The notes beneath the pieces were generated by a model. The model was not told the origin of the DNA. It did not search any database and saw nothing but the letters and a program-made list of their open reading frames with translations. This document shows positions 1 to 9,174 of a DNA stretch of 64,000 nucleotides, in pieces. How positions within the stretch are numbered: the first letter of the stretch is position 1; every line of letters begins with the position of its first letter. Location of the stretch: positions 5,875,786 to 5,939,785 of the forward strand of contig NZ_JAGIOO010000001.1 of the NCBI RefSeq assembly GCF_017876755.1. The letters run 5' to 3'. Source of the DNA: Crossiella equi (GTDB lineage: Bacteria > Actinomycetota > Actinomycetes > Mycobacteriales > Pseudonocardiaceae). The position numbers were made by a program, and so were the translations under genes.

Positions 1-20
1 GTTCGGTTAGTACTTCGGGG

Positions 21-2828
21 GTGCGGGTTTGTGACAATGCCCCGGTGACGACCGTGCTGGACCGCGATGCCGAGCTGGCCGCGCTCGACGGGCTGGTGCG
101 GCGCGTGCGGGACGGCGGCTCCGCGCTCGTGGTGGTGTCCGGGCCCGCGGGCATCGGCAAGACCACGCTGCTGCGCGCCCTGCGCACCCGGGCCGACGCC
201 GCCGGGCTGCCCGTGGTGACCGGGGTGGGCAGCGAGCTGGAACGGCAGTTCGCCTTCGGCGTGGTGCGCCAGCTCGTCGAGCCCCGCCTGGCCACCGCCG
301 GGGCGCAGCGCCGCGAGCGCTGGTTCAGCGGGCCCGCCCGGTTCGCCCGGCCGGTGCTGGAGGAGGCGCCCGGCCCGGTGGACGCCCTGTCCGCCGACGC
401 CTTCGGCGCCGCGCTGCACGGGCTGTACTGGCTGCTCGCCGGGTTCACCGACCACCGGCCGTTCCTCGTCGTGATCGACGACCTGCACTGGGCCGACCTG
501 TCCTCGCTGCGCTGGCTGGCCTACCTGGCCCGCCGCCTGGACGGCCTGCCGGTCGGGCTGCTGCTGGCCGTGCGCGCGGACGAGCCCGCCGCCGATCCCC
601 GTGCGGTGGAGGAGATCCTGGCCAGCCCGCTGTGCCAGGTGCTGCGGCCCGGACCGCTGTCCGCCGCCTCGGTGACCGACCTGGCCCGCGCCGTGCTGCC
701 CGGTCCGGTGGAGGAGGAGTTCAGCGCCGCCTGCCTGGAGTCCACCGGCGGGAACCCGTTGCTGCTCAACGAGTTGCTGCACGGCCTGCGCGCGCACCGG
801 GTGACTGGCCGGGCCGCCGAGGCCGCGCTGGTCCCGGAGTTCGGCGTCGCCGCCATCACCGACGGCGTGCTCGGCAGGCTGCGCCGCGGCGGACCGGACG
901 CGCTGGCGGTGGCGAACGCGGTCGCCGTGCTCGGCCCGGCCGCCACCCGAGCCCAGGTCGCCCGGCTCACCGGCCTGACCGCGCCGGCGGTGGAGGCGGG
1001 GGAGCGGCGGCTGGCCGCGCTCGGCCTGTTCGGCGACGGCCCGAAGTTCGTGCACCCCATCGTGCGCGAGGTGGTCTACCGCGACCTGCCCGAGGACACC
1101 CGCTCCGCCCGGCACGCCGAGGTGGCCGAGCTGATGCGCGCGCACACGCCCGGTTTCGAGCAGGCCGGACCGGACCAGGTCGCCGCGCACCTGCTCCAGA
1201 CCGAACCGGCGGGCCAGGACTGGCGGGTGGACGCGCTGCGCCGCGCCGCCGAGGCCGCCCAGCGCCGGGGTGCCCCGGAGACCAGCGCCGCCTACCTGGC
1301 GCGGGCGATCCGGGAGCTGCCCGAGGCCGAGCCCGAGCTGCACGCCGCGCTCGGCCGGGCACAGCTGCACTTCGACCCCGAGCTGGCCGTGCGCACGCTG
1401 ACCACCGCGCGCCGGGGGCTCGGGCACGCGGTGGCCGTGGACCTGGCCCGCACGCTGCTCACCGTCGGGCGGGGCGAGGAGGGCCTGGCGCTGGTCGGCG
1501 AGGCCTTCCAGGCCATGGTGGGCACCGAGCAGCAGGACTACATCGAGACCGAGCTGATGTGGGTGGCCTGGCAGCACGCGGGCACCGCGCCCACGGTCAC
1601 CGCGCGCCTGGCCGGGACCGGGGAGGACACCGACCGGGGTCTGCTCAGCATCCGGTCCTGCCACGAGACGTTCGTGCTGGGCTCCTCCGAGCTCGCGCTG
1701 GAGCAGGCGGGCCGGGCGCTGGCCGGGCAGTCGCTCTACACCGAGCACTGGGGCCCGCACATCTCCGCGGTGATGACCCTGCTGCGCTGCGACGAGCTGA
1801 CCCGCGCGGCCGCCGTGGCCGGGGAGGCGATCACGCACGCCCGCAGGCAGGGCTCGTTCCTGCGCTACGCCCTGGCCACCTGCCTGCGTGCCCAGGTGCG
1901 GTACCGGCAGGGCCTGCTGGACCTCGCGCTGGCCGACGCGGAGGAGTCGCTGAGCGAGAGCGACCCGGCCGAGCAGTCCCTGCTGGCCACGCATCGGTAC
2001 GCGCACTACCTGGACGTGCTGCTGGCCCTGGACCGCACGGACGACGCGCTGGCCCTGCTCTACCGCGCCCGCCTGGACGGCGAGCTGCCGGAGACCTGGT
2101 CGTCCAACCACGTGCTGGACGTGCGTGCCCGCCTCCGCCTGGCCCAGGGCGACACCGAGGGCGCGCTGGCCGACCTGGCCGAGTGCGGCCGCCGCCTGGC
2201 CGCCTGGGACGTGGTCAACCCGGCTGTCATCCCGTGGCGCACCTACCGCGCCCTGGCCCTGCACACCAGCGGCAGGCGCGCCCAGGCCCTGCGCGAGCTG
2301 GAACCCGAGCTGGCCGCCGCCCGCACCTGGGGCAGGCCGTGGACGCTGGGCACCGTGCTGCGGGTGGCCGGGCTGGTCACCGGCGGCAAGGCCGGGCTGG
2401 CCCTGCTGGAGGAGGCCCTGGCCGCGGTCGAGCACGCCGGGGTCGGCCTGGTGCACGCCGAGGTGCTGACCGAGCTGGGGCTGCTGCGCCACCGGCTGGG
2501 CGCGGCCGAGTCCGCGCGGGAGGCCCTGCGGCGGGCGCTGGCCGTGGCCGAGCAGTGCGGGGCGGTGGGCGTGGGCAACCGGGCCCGCGCCGGGCTGCGG
2601 GCGGCCGGGGGACGGCAGCGGCGGGCCGAGCACACCGGGCCCGCGGCACTCACCGGGACCGAGCGGCGGGTGGCGCTGCTCGCCGCGGCCGGGCGGTCCA
2701 ACGGGCAGATCGCACAGGAGCTGGTCGTGGGCGTGCGGACGGTGGAGATGCACCTGACGCATGCCTACCGCAAGCTCGGGGTCGCGGGACGGGCGGAGCT
2801 GACCGGGGCGCTACGGCAGGACCAGTAG
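21..2828 (+). CDS. Large ATP-binding LuxR-type regulator (LAL family)
   Basis: This is a roughly 930-residue transcription regulator of the LAL class, an AAA-type ATPase fused to a helix-turn-helix. A Walker A motif (GPAGIGKTT, residues 41-49) and a Walker B-like stretch (VVIDDLHWAD, near residue 150) mark an N-terminal STAND/AAA ATPase. A long alanine-rich helical middle of TPR-like character follows. The last 65 residues form a LuxR/GerE helix-turn-helix with the usual LTGTERRVALLAAAGRSN start. LAL proteins bind DNA through this C-terminus and use ATP for switching; the target here is unknown. GTG 21 gives the longest reading, and GTG 45 is an equally plausible start. The 3' end overlaps the convergent DUF3037 gene by 18 bases. 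Confidence 0.9.
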   Translation: MRVCDNAPVTTVLDRDAELAALDGLVRRVRDGGSALVVVSGPAGIGKTTLLRALRTRADAAGLPVVTGVGSELERQFAFGVVRQLVEPRLATAGAQRRERWFSGPARFARPVLEEAPGPVDALSADAFGAALHGLYWLLAGFTDHRPFLVVIDDLHWADLSSLRWLAYLARRLDGLPVGLLLAVRADEPAADPRAVEEILASPLCQVLRPGPLSAASVTDLARAVLPGPVEEEFSAACLESTGGNPLLLNELLHGLRAHRVTGRAAEAALVPEFGVAAITDGVLGRLRRGGPDALAVANAVAVLGPAATRAQVARLTGLTAPAVEAGERRLAALGLFGDGPKFVHPIVREVVYRDLPEDTRSARHAEVAELMRAHTPGFEQAGPDQVAAHLLQTEPAGQDWRVDALRRAAEAAQRRGAPETSAAYLARAIRELPEAEPELHAALGRAQLHFDPELAVRTLTTARRGLGHAVAVDLARTLLTVGRGEEGLALVGEAFQAMVGTEQQDYIETELMWVAWQHAGTAPTVTARLAGTGEDTDRGLLSIRSCHETFVLGSSELALEQAGRALAGQSLYTEHWGPHISAVMTLLRCDELTRAAAVAGEAITHARRQGSFLRYALATCLRAQVRYRQGLLDLALADAEESLSESDPAEQSLLATHRYAHYLDVLLALDRTDDALALLYRARLDGELPETWSSNHVLDVRARLRLAQGDTEGALADLAECGRRLAAWDVVNPAVIPWRTYRALALHTSGRRAQALRELEPELAAARTWGRPWTLGTVLRVAGLVTGGKAGLALLEEALAAVEHAGVGLVHAEVLTELGLLRHRLGAAESAREALRRALAVAEQCGAVGVGNRARAGLRAAGGRQRRAEHTGPAALTGTERRVALLAAAGRSNGQIAQELVVGVRTVEMHLTHAYRKLGVAGRAELTGALRQDQ

Positions 2829-3197
2829 CCGCAGCAGCCGTTCCACTTCCGCCTCCGGGTCGGCGGTGAGCCCCGTGTGCACCGGGCCGGGTTGCACCAC
2901 CGTGCTCTTCGGCGCGGTCAGCCACCGGAACCGGCTGCCGAGGTTCTGCCCCGCCACCAGGCCCACCGGCGCCTCGCTGCACGTGCCCGCCACCGAGTGC
3001 AGCACCGAGCTGATGGCCACCGGGTCGGCATTCGGGTCCAGGGCGCGGAGGCGGTCGGCGTCCAGGTGCACGCGCGAGCCCAGGAAACGGAGCTTCTGGC
3101 AGTACACCAGGACGCCCGCGTTGATCGACTCGCCGCGTTCGACCCGGGGGACCACCCGGAGCACCGCGTACTCGAAGGGGTGGCGCTGCTCGCTCAT
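2811..3197 (-). CDS. DUF3037 family protein
   Basis: This 128-residue soluble protein opens with FEYAVLRVVPRVERGE and continues with a segment near INAGVLVYC, the signature of the DUF3037 family. The family's molecular role is unknown. Its ATG overlaps the stop of the upstream HipA-like kinase by four bases (ATGA, 3194-3197), so the two are translationally coupled. The same pairing of a HipA-type kinase with DUF3037 recurs in other bacteria. A partner or antitoxin-like role is possible, but nothing in the sequence proves it. Confidence 0.85.
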   Translation of the reverse strand: MSEQRHPFEYAVLRVVPRVERGESINAGVLVYCQKLRFLGSRVHLDADRLRALDPNADPVAISSVLHSVAGTCSEAPVGLVAGQNLGSRFRWLTAPKSTVVQPGPVHTGLTADPEAEVERLLRLLVLP

Positions 3198-4039
3198 CGC
3201 ACGTCTCCCGGCAGGTGCTTCAGCCAGTCCGGCCGGTTGCGGCCCCGTTCCGGGACCGCGCGTCCATTTCCCCGGGTCGCCGCCGTCTCGGCCAGCTGGG
3301 GCAGCCAGTGCTCGCGGGCGGCCAGGCGGTTGCGCAGGTTGTGCACGTAGGCCGCGCGCACCTCGGCCGGGCTCTCGAAGCCCGGTTCACCGTCCAGCCA
3401 CTCGTCCGGGACCTCGGCCACCACGTCGGTGAGCAGCGCCTCGGTGACCAGCGGGGCCAGCGCGGCGTCCGCGGCGGGCACGTCCGCGCCGAACTCGATG
3501 AACAGGTGGTCGTCGGCCTTGTACGGGCGGGTCCAGCCCGCCTCCGCGCCCGGCCAGTTGTGGTGGAAGATCAGGGTGGCGCCGTGGTCGATCAGGTGCG
3601 GTTTCCCGTGCCAGTACAGCGTGTTCGGGTTGCGCCAGGAGCGGTCGACGTTGCCGGTCAGCGCGTCGAACCACAGCACCCGGCCCGCGAACTCCCCGTC
3701 CACGCTGAAGGCGTTCGGGTCGAAGTCCAGCGCGCCCGGCAGGAAGTCCATGCCCAGGTTCAGGCCCGCGCTGGCCTTGAGCAGGTCCTGGACCTCCTCG
3801 TCCGGCTCGCTCGGCGCCAGCGCGCCGTCGACCGTGACGGTGACCAGCTCCGGCACCGGCAGGCCGAGGGCGCGGGCCAGCCCGCCGACGATGACCTCGG
3901 CCACCAGCGTCTTGCGGCCCTGACCGGCGCCGCGGAACTTGACGACGTAGGTGCCCAGGTCGTCGGCTTCCATCAGCCCGGGCAGCGAACCGCCTTCCCG
4001 CAACGGGGTGACGTACCGGATGGCGTTGACGTGACGCAC
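3194..4039 (-). CDS. HipA-like protein kinase domain protein
   Basis: This 281-residue protein has a HipA-type kinase fold. TYVVKF near residue 30 carries the ATP-contacting lysine. The NVDRS...NPN segment near residue 130 resembles the catalytic loop, and LIDHGA about 20 residues later matches the metal-binding aspartate. It is much shorter than E. coli HipA (440 residues) and lacks the N-subdomain, as in the stand-alone HipA_2 group. It starts at GTG 4039, ten bases after the hydrolase stop, and overlaps DUF3037 downstream. HipA relatives phosphorylate translation components and some act as toxins; that role here is inference. Confidence 0.8.
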   Translation of the reverse strand: MRHVNAIRYVTPLREGGSLPGLMEADDLGTYVVKFRGAGQGRKTLVAEVIVGGLARALGLPVPELVTVTVDGALAPSEPDEEVQDLLKASAGLNLGMDFLPGALDFDPNAFSVDGEFAGRVLWFDALTGNVDRSWRNPNTLYWHGKPHLIDHGATLIFHHNWPGAEAGWTRPYKADDHLFIEFGADVPAADAALAPLVTEALLTDVVAEVPDEWLDGEPGFESPAEVRAAYVHNLRNRLAAREHWLPQLAETAATRGNGRAVPERGRNRPDWLKHLPGDVR

Positions 4040-4048
4040 CCGCGCAGC

Positions 4049-4936
4049 CTATGCGAGCCAGGCCCGCCAGGTCGGCAGAAGGGTGGCCAGCAGCGCCTCG
4101 GGGTTCTCCGTGTTCGCCGAGTGCCCCGCGTCGCCCAGCACCGCGAAGTCAGCGTCCAGCCGGTCGGCCATGTCCCGCTGGCTGGCCACCGACCACGCGT
4201 CGTCGGCCTCCCCGCACACCACCAGCGCCGGGGTGCCCGAGGTGCGCAGCGCGGCGGACAGGCGGCCGACCAGGTCCGGCTCGGAGCGCAGGCCGTTGGC
4301 CATGCCGAGCAGCCCGGCCGCGGTGGAGCGCAGCATGCGCACCCGCAGCAGCTCCTTGAGCTCCTCGGGGGTGTCGTCCCAGTGCGCGGCGCGCGCGTCC
4401 CGCTCCTCGCGCAGCTGCTGCGCGGCGGGCACGCCCCCGGTGCGGATCAGCGGTTCGCCGGCGTCGAGCGCGCGGCGGCGCTCGCCCTCGGGCAGCTCGC
4501 CCGGACCGGAGGAGAGCAGGGTCAGGCCGTGCACGCGCACCCCGGCCAGGATCGCGCCGCGTGCGACCAGCCCGCCGTAGGAGTGCCCGAACAGCAGCAC
4601 CCGTCGCCCGCCTGAGGCCAGCTGGGTGACCAGCTTGGCCAGCACCCCGCCCAGCGGGCCGGGCAGGTAGGCCTCAGGGTCGTCCGGGCCCGGGGACTCG
4701 TACTGGCCGGGCAGGTCGATGGCGTAGGACTCGAACCCGGCGGCGGCCAGCGGGTCCAGCAGCGGTGCGAAGTCCTCTTTGGAACCGGTGTAGCCCGGTA
4801 CCAGCAGCGCGGTGGCACGCTGGTCGGCGGCCTCGTCCGCCACCGCGTGCAGTGCGGCGATCGGCCCGTAGTCGCCCGGCAACTCGACGCGGTGGCCCCG
4901 GTGGGGGCTGAGCTGGGAGTACGGTGCAACGCTCAC
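4049..4936 (-). CDS. Alpha/beta hydrolase
   Basis: This alpha/beta-hydrolase-fold enzyme of about 295 residues has the nucleophile elbow GHSYGG, a late acidic residue in GEADD and the histidine in GDAGHS, so the catalytic triad looks complete. The frame is open further upstream, but GTG 4936 (protein beginning VSVAPYSQLS) is preferred because longer versions overlap the preceding gene and have shadow-like, Arg/Trp-rich sequence. It lies 35 bases after the beta-propeller gene and ten before the HipA-like gene on the same strand. The substrate is unknown. Confidence 0.85.
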   Translation of the reverse strand: MSVAPYSQLSPHRGHRVELPGDYGPIAALHAVADEAADQRATALLVPGYTGSKEDFAPLLDPLAAAGFESYAIDLPGQYESPGPDDPEAYLPGPLGGVLAKLVTQLASGGRRVLLFGHSYGGLVARGAILAGVRVHGLTLLSSGPGELPEGERRRALDAGEPLIRTGGVPAAQQLREERDARAAHWDDTPEELKELLRVRMLRSTAAGLLGMANGLRSEPDLVGRLSAALRTSGTPALVVCGEADDAWSVASQRDMADRLDADFAVLGDAGHSANTENPEALLATLLPTWRAWLA

Positions 4937-4970
4937 CAGCTGAGTCTGCCTCACCGGGGCGAGAAAATCC

Positions 4971-6539
4971 TCAGCGCAACGCCACGACAACCCCGCCGGG
5001 CCCCCGCTGCTCCAGCAGCACCGGCCCGGACGTGGCCAGCTCGACCTCACCCCGGTGCCCAGCCCGGTCCACGGCCACCTGGCCGATCCGCGTGCCGGTG
5101 TTCGGGTCGGCCACCAGCAGGCCCGCCGGGGTCGGCAGCACCAGCCTGCCCGCGTACAGCGTGCCGGGGCCGAGCGTGCCCTCGATCGTCCACAGTGGAG
5201 TCATGGTGGTCGCGGCGAGCGCGATCGTGCGCGACCCGGTCCACCAGTAGACGACCGCGGGCGCGGTGGTGGCGGACTCGCCGCTCGGGCAGGTCGAGGT
5301 GGCGGCGAAGGTCAGCGGGGTGGCCGAGCCGTCGGTGCACCGGGCGCTGAGCACGGTGGTGGTCGGCACCACGCCGCCCTCGGGGTCGCCGGTCGGGTCG
5401 GTGGGCGGCAGGTTCAGCGGGATCTCGGCGACCTGGCTGCTGTTGGCGTCGTAGACGGCCAGCCGGGTGGGGTTGGCCAGCAGCACCGCGGCGCGCTCGG
5501 GGCCGAGGCCCACCAGCCGCGCGCCACGGCCGTTGACCACGGTGCTCAGGTAGACCTCGGGCTTGTCGAAGTCCTTGGGGTTGGGCTTGAACACGGTGAG
5601 CCGGTCGGCCGGGTCGTCGGGGCAGTGCTCGATCACACCGACCCGGTTGGCGGTCACCGACACCGAGCCGTACGTGCAGCCCACGCGGGGCTGCTTGCCG
5701 GGCTGGACCATGGCCCGGACCTGGCCGTACTCCTGGGTTTTGACCAGGTCGGAGCGCCAGCCCTCCAAGTACTGCTTGCCCGTGGTGGTCAGGTGCGTGC
5801 CGTCGTTGAGCAGCCGGGTGCCCGCCTCGGCGTCCCCGTTGCGCTGCGCCCCGCGCTTGCCGGTGGCCGGGTCCAGCGCGGTGACCTCACTGCACGTCTC
5901 GCCGCGCCGGTAGACGGCCAGGACCTGCCCGAAGGCCGGGGCGACCGTGCACAGCGGCAGGTCGCGCTGGTACCGCCACTTGACCTCGCCGCTGAGCGGC
6001 TCGCGGCCGAGCACCGCACCCCCCTCGGCCGTGACCACCACCTGCGCGGTGGTGACCGGACCGGAGGTGTTCGCACTGCCCGCGCGCCACACCTCCCCGA
6101 AGGTCGGCGGCAGGGCGACGGGGTTGTCCAGGATCGGCAGCGGCGCGCTGGTCTGGGAGGTGGTGGCGCGGGCGTCGCTGAAGGTCCACACGAGCAGGCC
6201 CGCGACCAGCACGCCCACCGTGATCACGGCGGTGGCGATGAGGTCGCCGCGGGTGGTGAAGGACCGGGGCGGCACCGGCGGGACGGGCTCCGGCGCGAGC
6301 CCGGCCGCGGGCTCAGGGGCGGGCCCGGGGCTGCTGGCGGGATCTGGTGTGTGCTCGGCAGCGGACCCGGGGGCGGCTTCCGGCGCGGACCCGGCGACGG
6401 GTTCCGGTGCGGTCCCCGGTCCCGGCTCTGCCTGGGGCACCGGGATGCCGGTGGGCGGGGTGGGCGCCTGCGCGAGCGCGTCCTCGCTGGGCGTCTGGTC
6501 CTCGGGCGTCGCGTTCTGCTCGGGCGGCACGGGGACCAC
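4971..6539 (-). CDS. Membrane-anchored beta-propeller (PQQ-like repeat) protein
   Basis: A cytoplasmic Pro/Ala/Glu-rich tail of about 95 residues is followed by one transmembrane helix (about residues 100-120) and a large extracytoplasmic domain. That domain has repeated patterns such as GEVWRAG, GEVKWRYQ and TALDPATG, typical of PQQ-like beta-propeller blades. GTG 6539 is chosen because GGGGG lies just upstream and because longer versions run into the terminator of the upstream helicase gene. From memory, Rv3212 of M. tuberculosis, next to rhlE, has the same layout. No catalytic site is visible, so a cell-envelope scaffold or sensor role is likely but unproven. Confidence 0.8.
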   Translation of the reverse strand: MVPVPPEQNATPEDQTPSEDALAQAPTPPTGIPVPQAEPGPGTAPEPVAGSAPEAAPGSAAEHTPDPASSPGPAPEPAAGLAPEPVPPVPPRSFTTRGDLIATAVITVGVLVAGLLVWTFSDARATTSQTSAPLPILDNPVALPPTFGEVWRAGSANTSGPVTTAQVVVTAEGGAVLGREPLSGEVKWRYQRDLPLCTVAPAFGQVLAVYRRGETCSEVTALDPATGKRGAQRNGDAEAGTRLLNDGTHLTTTGKQYLEGWRSDLVKTQEYGQVRAMVQPGKQPRVGCTYGSVSVTANRVGVIEHCPDDPADRLTVFKPNPKDFDKPEVYLSTVVNGRGARLVGLGPERAAVLLANPTRLAVYDANSSQVAEIPLNLPPTDPTGDPEGGVVPTTTVLSARCTDGSATPLTFAATSTCPSGESATTAPAVVYWWTGSRTIALAATTMTPLWTIEGTLGPGTLYAGRLVLPTPAGLLVADPNTGTRIGQVAVDRAGHRGEVELATSGPVLLEQRGPGGVVVALR

Positions 6540-6567
6540 CGTAGTACCCCCGGGCTCGTGGGAAAGC

Positions 6568-6602
6568 CGAACGGCCCTCCCCGGGGTGGGAAGGGCCGTT
6601 CG
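6568..6602 (-). terminator. Terminator hairpin after the DEAD-box helicase
   Basis: An 11-bp perfect stem (CGAACGGCCCT at 6568-6578 with AGGGCCGTTCG at 6592-6602) closes a 13-base loop 11 bases after the helicase stop codon. There is no clear U-tract, as is common in actinobacteria. It separates the helicase transcript from the beta-propeller gene downstream. Confidence 0.75.
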
Positions 6603-6612
6603 GTCGTGCGGG

Positions 6613-8922
6613 TCAGTTCGAGCGGCGGCGACGGCGGCGCGGTGCGGCCGCCTCCGGCTCCACCTCGGGGGTGGGCAGGTCCGGCGCGGCGAACAGCACC
6701 GTGGTGCTGGCCTTGAGCGGGGTGCGCTTCGGCGCGGGCTCCTCCGCCGAGAGGACCGGGGCCGCCACGCGCGGGGCCTTGGTCGCCTTCGGGGCGGTCT
6801 CCGGCTCGGCTGCCGGGGCTGCCTCCACCGGGGCGGCGGCCTTGGCACGGGTCCGCGTGCGCGGGGTCGCCGGGGCGGCCTCCGCCGGGGCGGCTTCGGC
6901 CTCCGCCGCCGGAGCGGCCTTGGCCCGGGACCGGGTCCGGGTCGTGGGGGCCGGGGCCTCCGCCACCTCGGTGGACTCGGCCGGGGCGGCGGCGGCCGGG
7001 GCTGCCTTGGCCCGGGACCGGGTGCGGGTCCGGGGGGCGGTCGCCGGGGCTTCCGCCGGAGCCTCCGCCGCGGAGGTCTCGGCTGCCGGGGCCTCGGCCG
7101 GAGTCTCGGCTGCCGGAGCCTCGGTGGTGGCCTTGGCCCGGGTGCGGGTCCTGGTGCGGGCCGGCTTCGCCGGGGCCTCCGTCGCCGGGGTTTCTGCCGC
7201 CGGAGCCTCGGTCACCGGGGCGGCCGTCGCCGGGGCGTCAGCCACCGGGGCTTCAACCGGGGTCTCGGTCGCCGCCGTCGTCTCGGCTTCCGGGGTGTCC
7301 GACTTGCCGCGGCGCGTGCGTGTGCGGGACCGGGAGCGCGTCGGCTTGGCCTCGGTCTCCTCGGCCACCGGGGTGGTGTCGGTGGTGGTCTCCACCGGCT
7401 CCGCGCCGTCGGAGTTCAGGCCACCGCGGGTGCGGCGGCGGGTGCGGCGCTTGGTGGCCGGGCGCGCGCCCGAGTCCTCGTTCTCCGGCCGGTCCGCGCT
7501 GCCCGGCTTGTCCGAGCCGCGGCCCCGGCGGCGGTTGCGGCCGCCGCGCTTGGGCGCGTCCTCTTCCAGGTGCTCGGCGTCCAGCCCGGCGCGGGTGCGC
7601 TTGGACAGCGGCAGCCGACCGGTGGAGTTCGGGTCGATGTGCAGGTCGGTGAACAGGTGGTCGGAGGTGGAGTAGGTCTCCACCGGCTCCGGCTTGTCCA
7701 GGCCCAGCGCGTCGCTGATCATCTTCCAGCGCGCTTCCTCGTCCCAGTCGACGAGGGTGACGGCGACACCGGTGGCTCCCGCGCGGCCGGTGCGGCCGAT
7801 GCGGTGCACGTAGGTCTTCTCGTCCTCCGGGCACTGGTAGTTGATCACGTGCGTGACGCCGCCGACGTCGATGCCGCGCGCGGCCACGTCGGTGCACACC
7901 AGCACGTCGACCTTGCCCGAGCGGAACGCGCGCAGCGCCTGCTCGCGGGCGCCCTGGCCCAGGTCACCGTGCACCGGAGCGACCGCGAAGCCGCGCTCGG
8001 CGAGGTCGTCGGCGAGCTTCTGCGCGGTGCGCTTGGTGCGGGTGAAGATCATGGTCAGGCCCCGGCCGTCGGCCTGGAGCACGCGGGAGACGACCTCGAT
8101 CTTGTCCAGCGAGTGCGCGCGGTAGGCGAACTGCTCGGTGCGCTCGTGCGTCTGCCCGGCGTCGACCTCCTCGGCCCGGATGTGCGTGGGCTGGGTGAGG
8201 AAGGTGCGGGCCAGCGTGATGATCGGGCCCGGCATGGTCGCCGAGAACAGCATGGTCTGCCGCTGCTCGGGCACCATGCGCAGGATGCGCTCGATGTCGG
8301 GCAGGAAGCCCAGGTCGAGCATCTCGTCGGCCTCGTCCAGCACCAGCGCGCGGACCTTGCCGAGCACCAGGTCGCGGCGTTCGGCCAGGTCGAGCAGGCG
8401 GCCCGGGGTGCCGACGATGACGTCCACGCCCTTGCGCAGCGCCGCCACCTGCGGCTCGTACGGGCGGCCGCCGTAGACGTCGAGCACGCGCACGCCGAGG
8501 TGCTTGCCCGCGTCGCGGAGGTCGTGGGTGACCTGGAGGCACAGCTCACGGGTCGGGACGACGACCAGCACCTGCGGGGTGCCGTCGCCGGGCAGGGTCA
8601 GCCGGTGCAGCAGCGGGACGCCGAAGCCCAGCGTCTTGCCGGTGCCGGTGCGCGCCTGGCCGATGAGATCCTCGCCACGCAGGGCGAGCGGGAGTGTCAG
8701 CTCCTGGATCGCGAAGGTCCGGACGATCCCGGCCTCGCCCAGCGCGCGCACGATGCGCTCGTCCACGCCGAGCTCGGCGAACGTGGGGGCCTGGGGCTCG
8801 ACCGGCGCGTCGCCGCGCAGCGGGTGCGAGGTGTCGTCCTCGGGGAGCCCGGCCTCGCTGTGGTCGAGTTCGCGCAGGGCGGTGGAGTTGTTGTCGAAGG
8901 TCAGCGTGATCGCCTCTCTCAT
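6613..8922 (-). CDS. rhlE: RhlE-type DEAD-box RNA helicase with long low-complexity tail
   Basis: This ATP-dependent RNA helicase has about 769 residues. The first 430 carry all core motifs: a Q-motif region (FAIQELTLPLAL), Walker A (ARTGTGKT), DEAD (LDEADEML), SAT (LFSATMP) and HRIGRTGR. The remaining third or more is an Ala/Pro/Glu-rich tail studded with basic RTRTRxK-like blocks and ends in an arginine run, consistent with a disordered RNA-binding region. ATG 8922 is chosen; an in-frame ATG at 8940 is possible. It is divergent from the ferritin-like gene, as in the mycobacterial rhlE region. It probably remodels rRNA or mRNA structure. Confidence 0.9.
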   Translation of the reverse strand: MREAITLTFDNNSTALRELDHSEAGLPEDDTSHPLRGDAPVEPQAPTFAELGVDERIVRALGEAGIVRTFAIQELTLPLALRGEDLIGQARTGTGKTLGFGVPLLHRLTLPGDGTPQVLVVVPTRELCLQVTHDLRDAGKHLGVRVLDVYGGRPYEPQVAALRKGVDVIVGTPGRLLDLAERRDLVLGKVRALVLDEADEMLDLGFLPDIERILRMVPEQRQTMLFSATMPGPIITLARTFLTQPTHIRAEEVDAGQTHERTEQFAYRAHSLDKIEVVSRVLQADGRGLTMIFTRTKRTAQKLADDLAERGFAVAPVHGDLGQGAREQALRAFRSGKVDVLVCTDVAARGIDVGGVTHVINYQCPEDEKTYVHRIGRTGRAGATGVAVTLVDWDEEARWKMISDALGLDKPEPVETYSTSDHLFTDLHIDPNSTGRLPLSKRTRAGLDAEHLEEDAPKRGGRNRRRGRGSDKPGSADRPENEDSGARPATKRRTRRRTRGGLNSDGAEPVETTTDTTPVAEETEAKPTRSRSRTRTRRGKSDTPEAETTAATETPVEAPVADAPATAAPVTEAPAAETPATEAPAKPARTRTRTRAKATTEAPAAETPAEAPAAETSAAEAPAEAPATAPRTRTRSRAKAAPAAAAPAESTEVAEAPAPTTRTRSRAKAAPAAEAEAAPAEAAPATPRTRTRAKAAAPVEAAPAAEPETAPKATKAPRVAAPVLSAEEPAPKRTPLKASTTVLFAAPDLPTPEVEPEAAAPRRRRRRSN

Positions 8923-9174
8923 ACCAGCACGTACAGCCACTGGCTGCGCTCGACCGGGCCGGGGGATGACCGGTGGCCACCTCTGCCTGCGGCACGGGAG
9001 GGCGGGCGTACGCGCACCTTTTCCCGTCAGCGACTGGTGTCGCCGACACTGCCGTCCCGGCGCCGCGCGGTGTCCTCATCGTCCTTCTCGGCTGCGCGCG
9101 CCGGGGCTCGCTGGGCATTCTAGCGGCCGATATGCCGATCCGAGAGGTCGTTGTGGCCGGATACGCTCTCTCGC

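Noticed and set aside
632-2869. Long open frame inside the LAL regulator gene in another frame
   Set aside because: It is extremely Arg/Gly/Ala/Pro-rich with poor third-base use, typical of a shadow of a GC-rich gene. Dozens of similar frames elsewhere were left out for the same reason.
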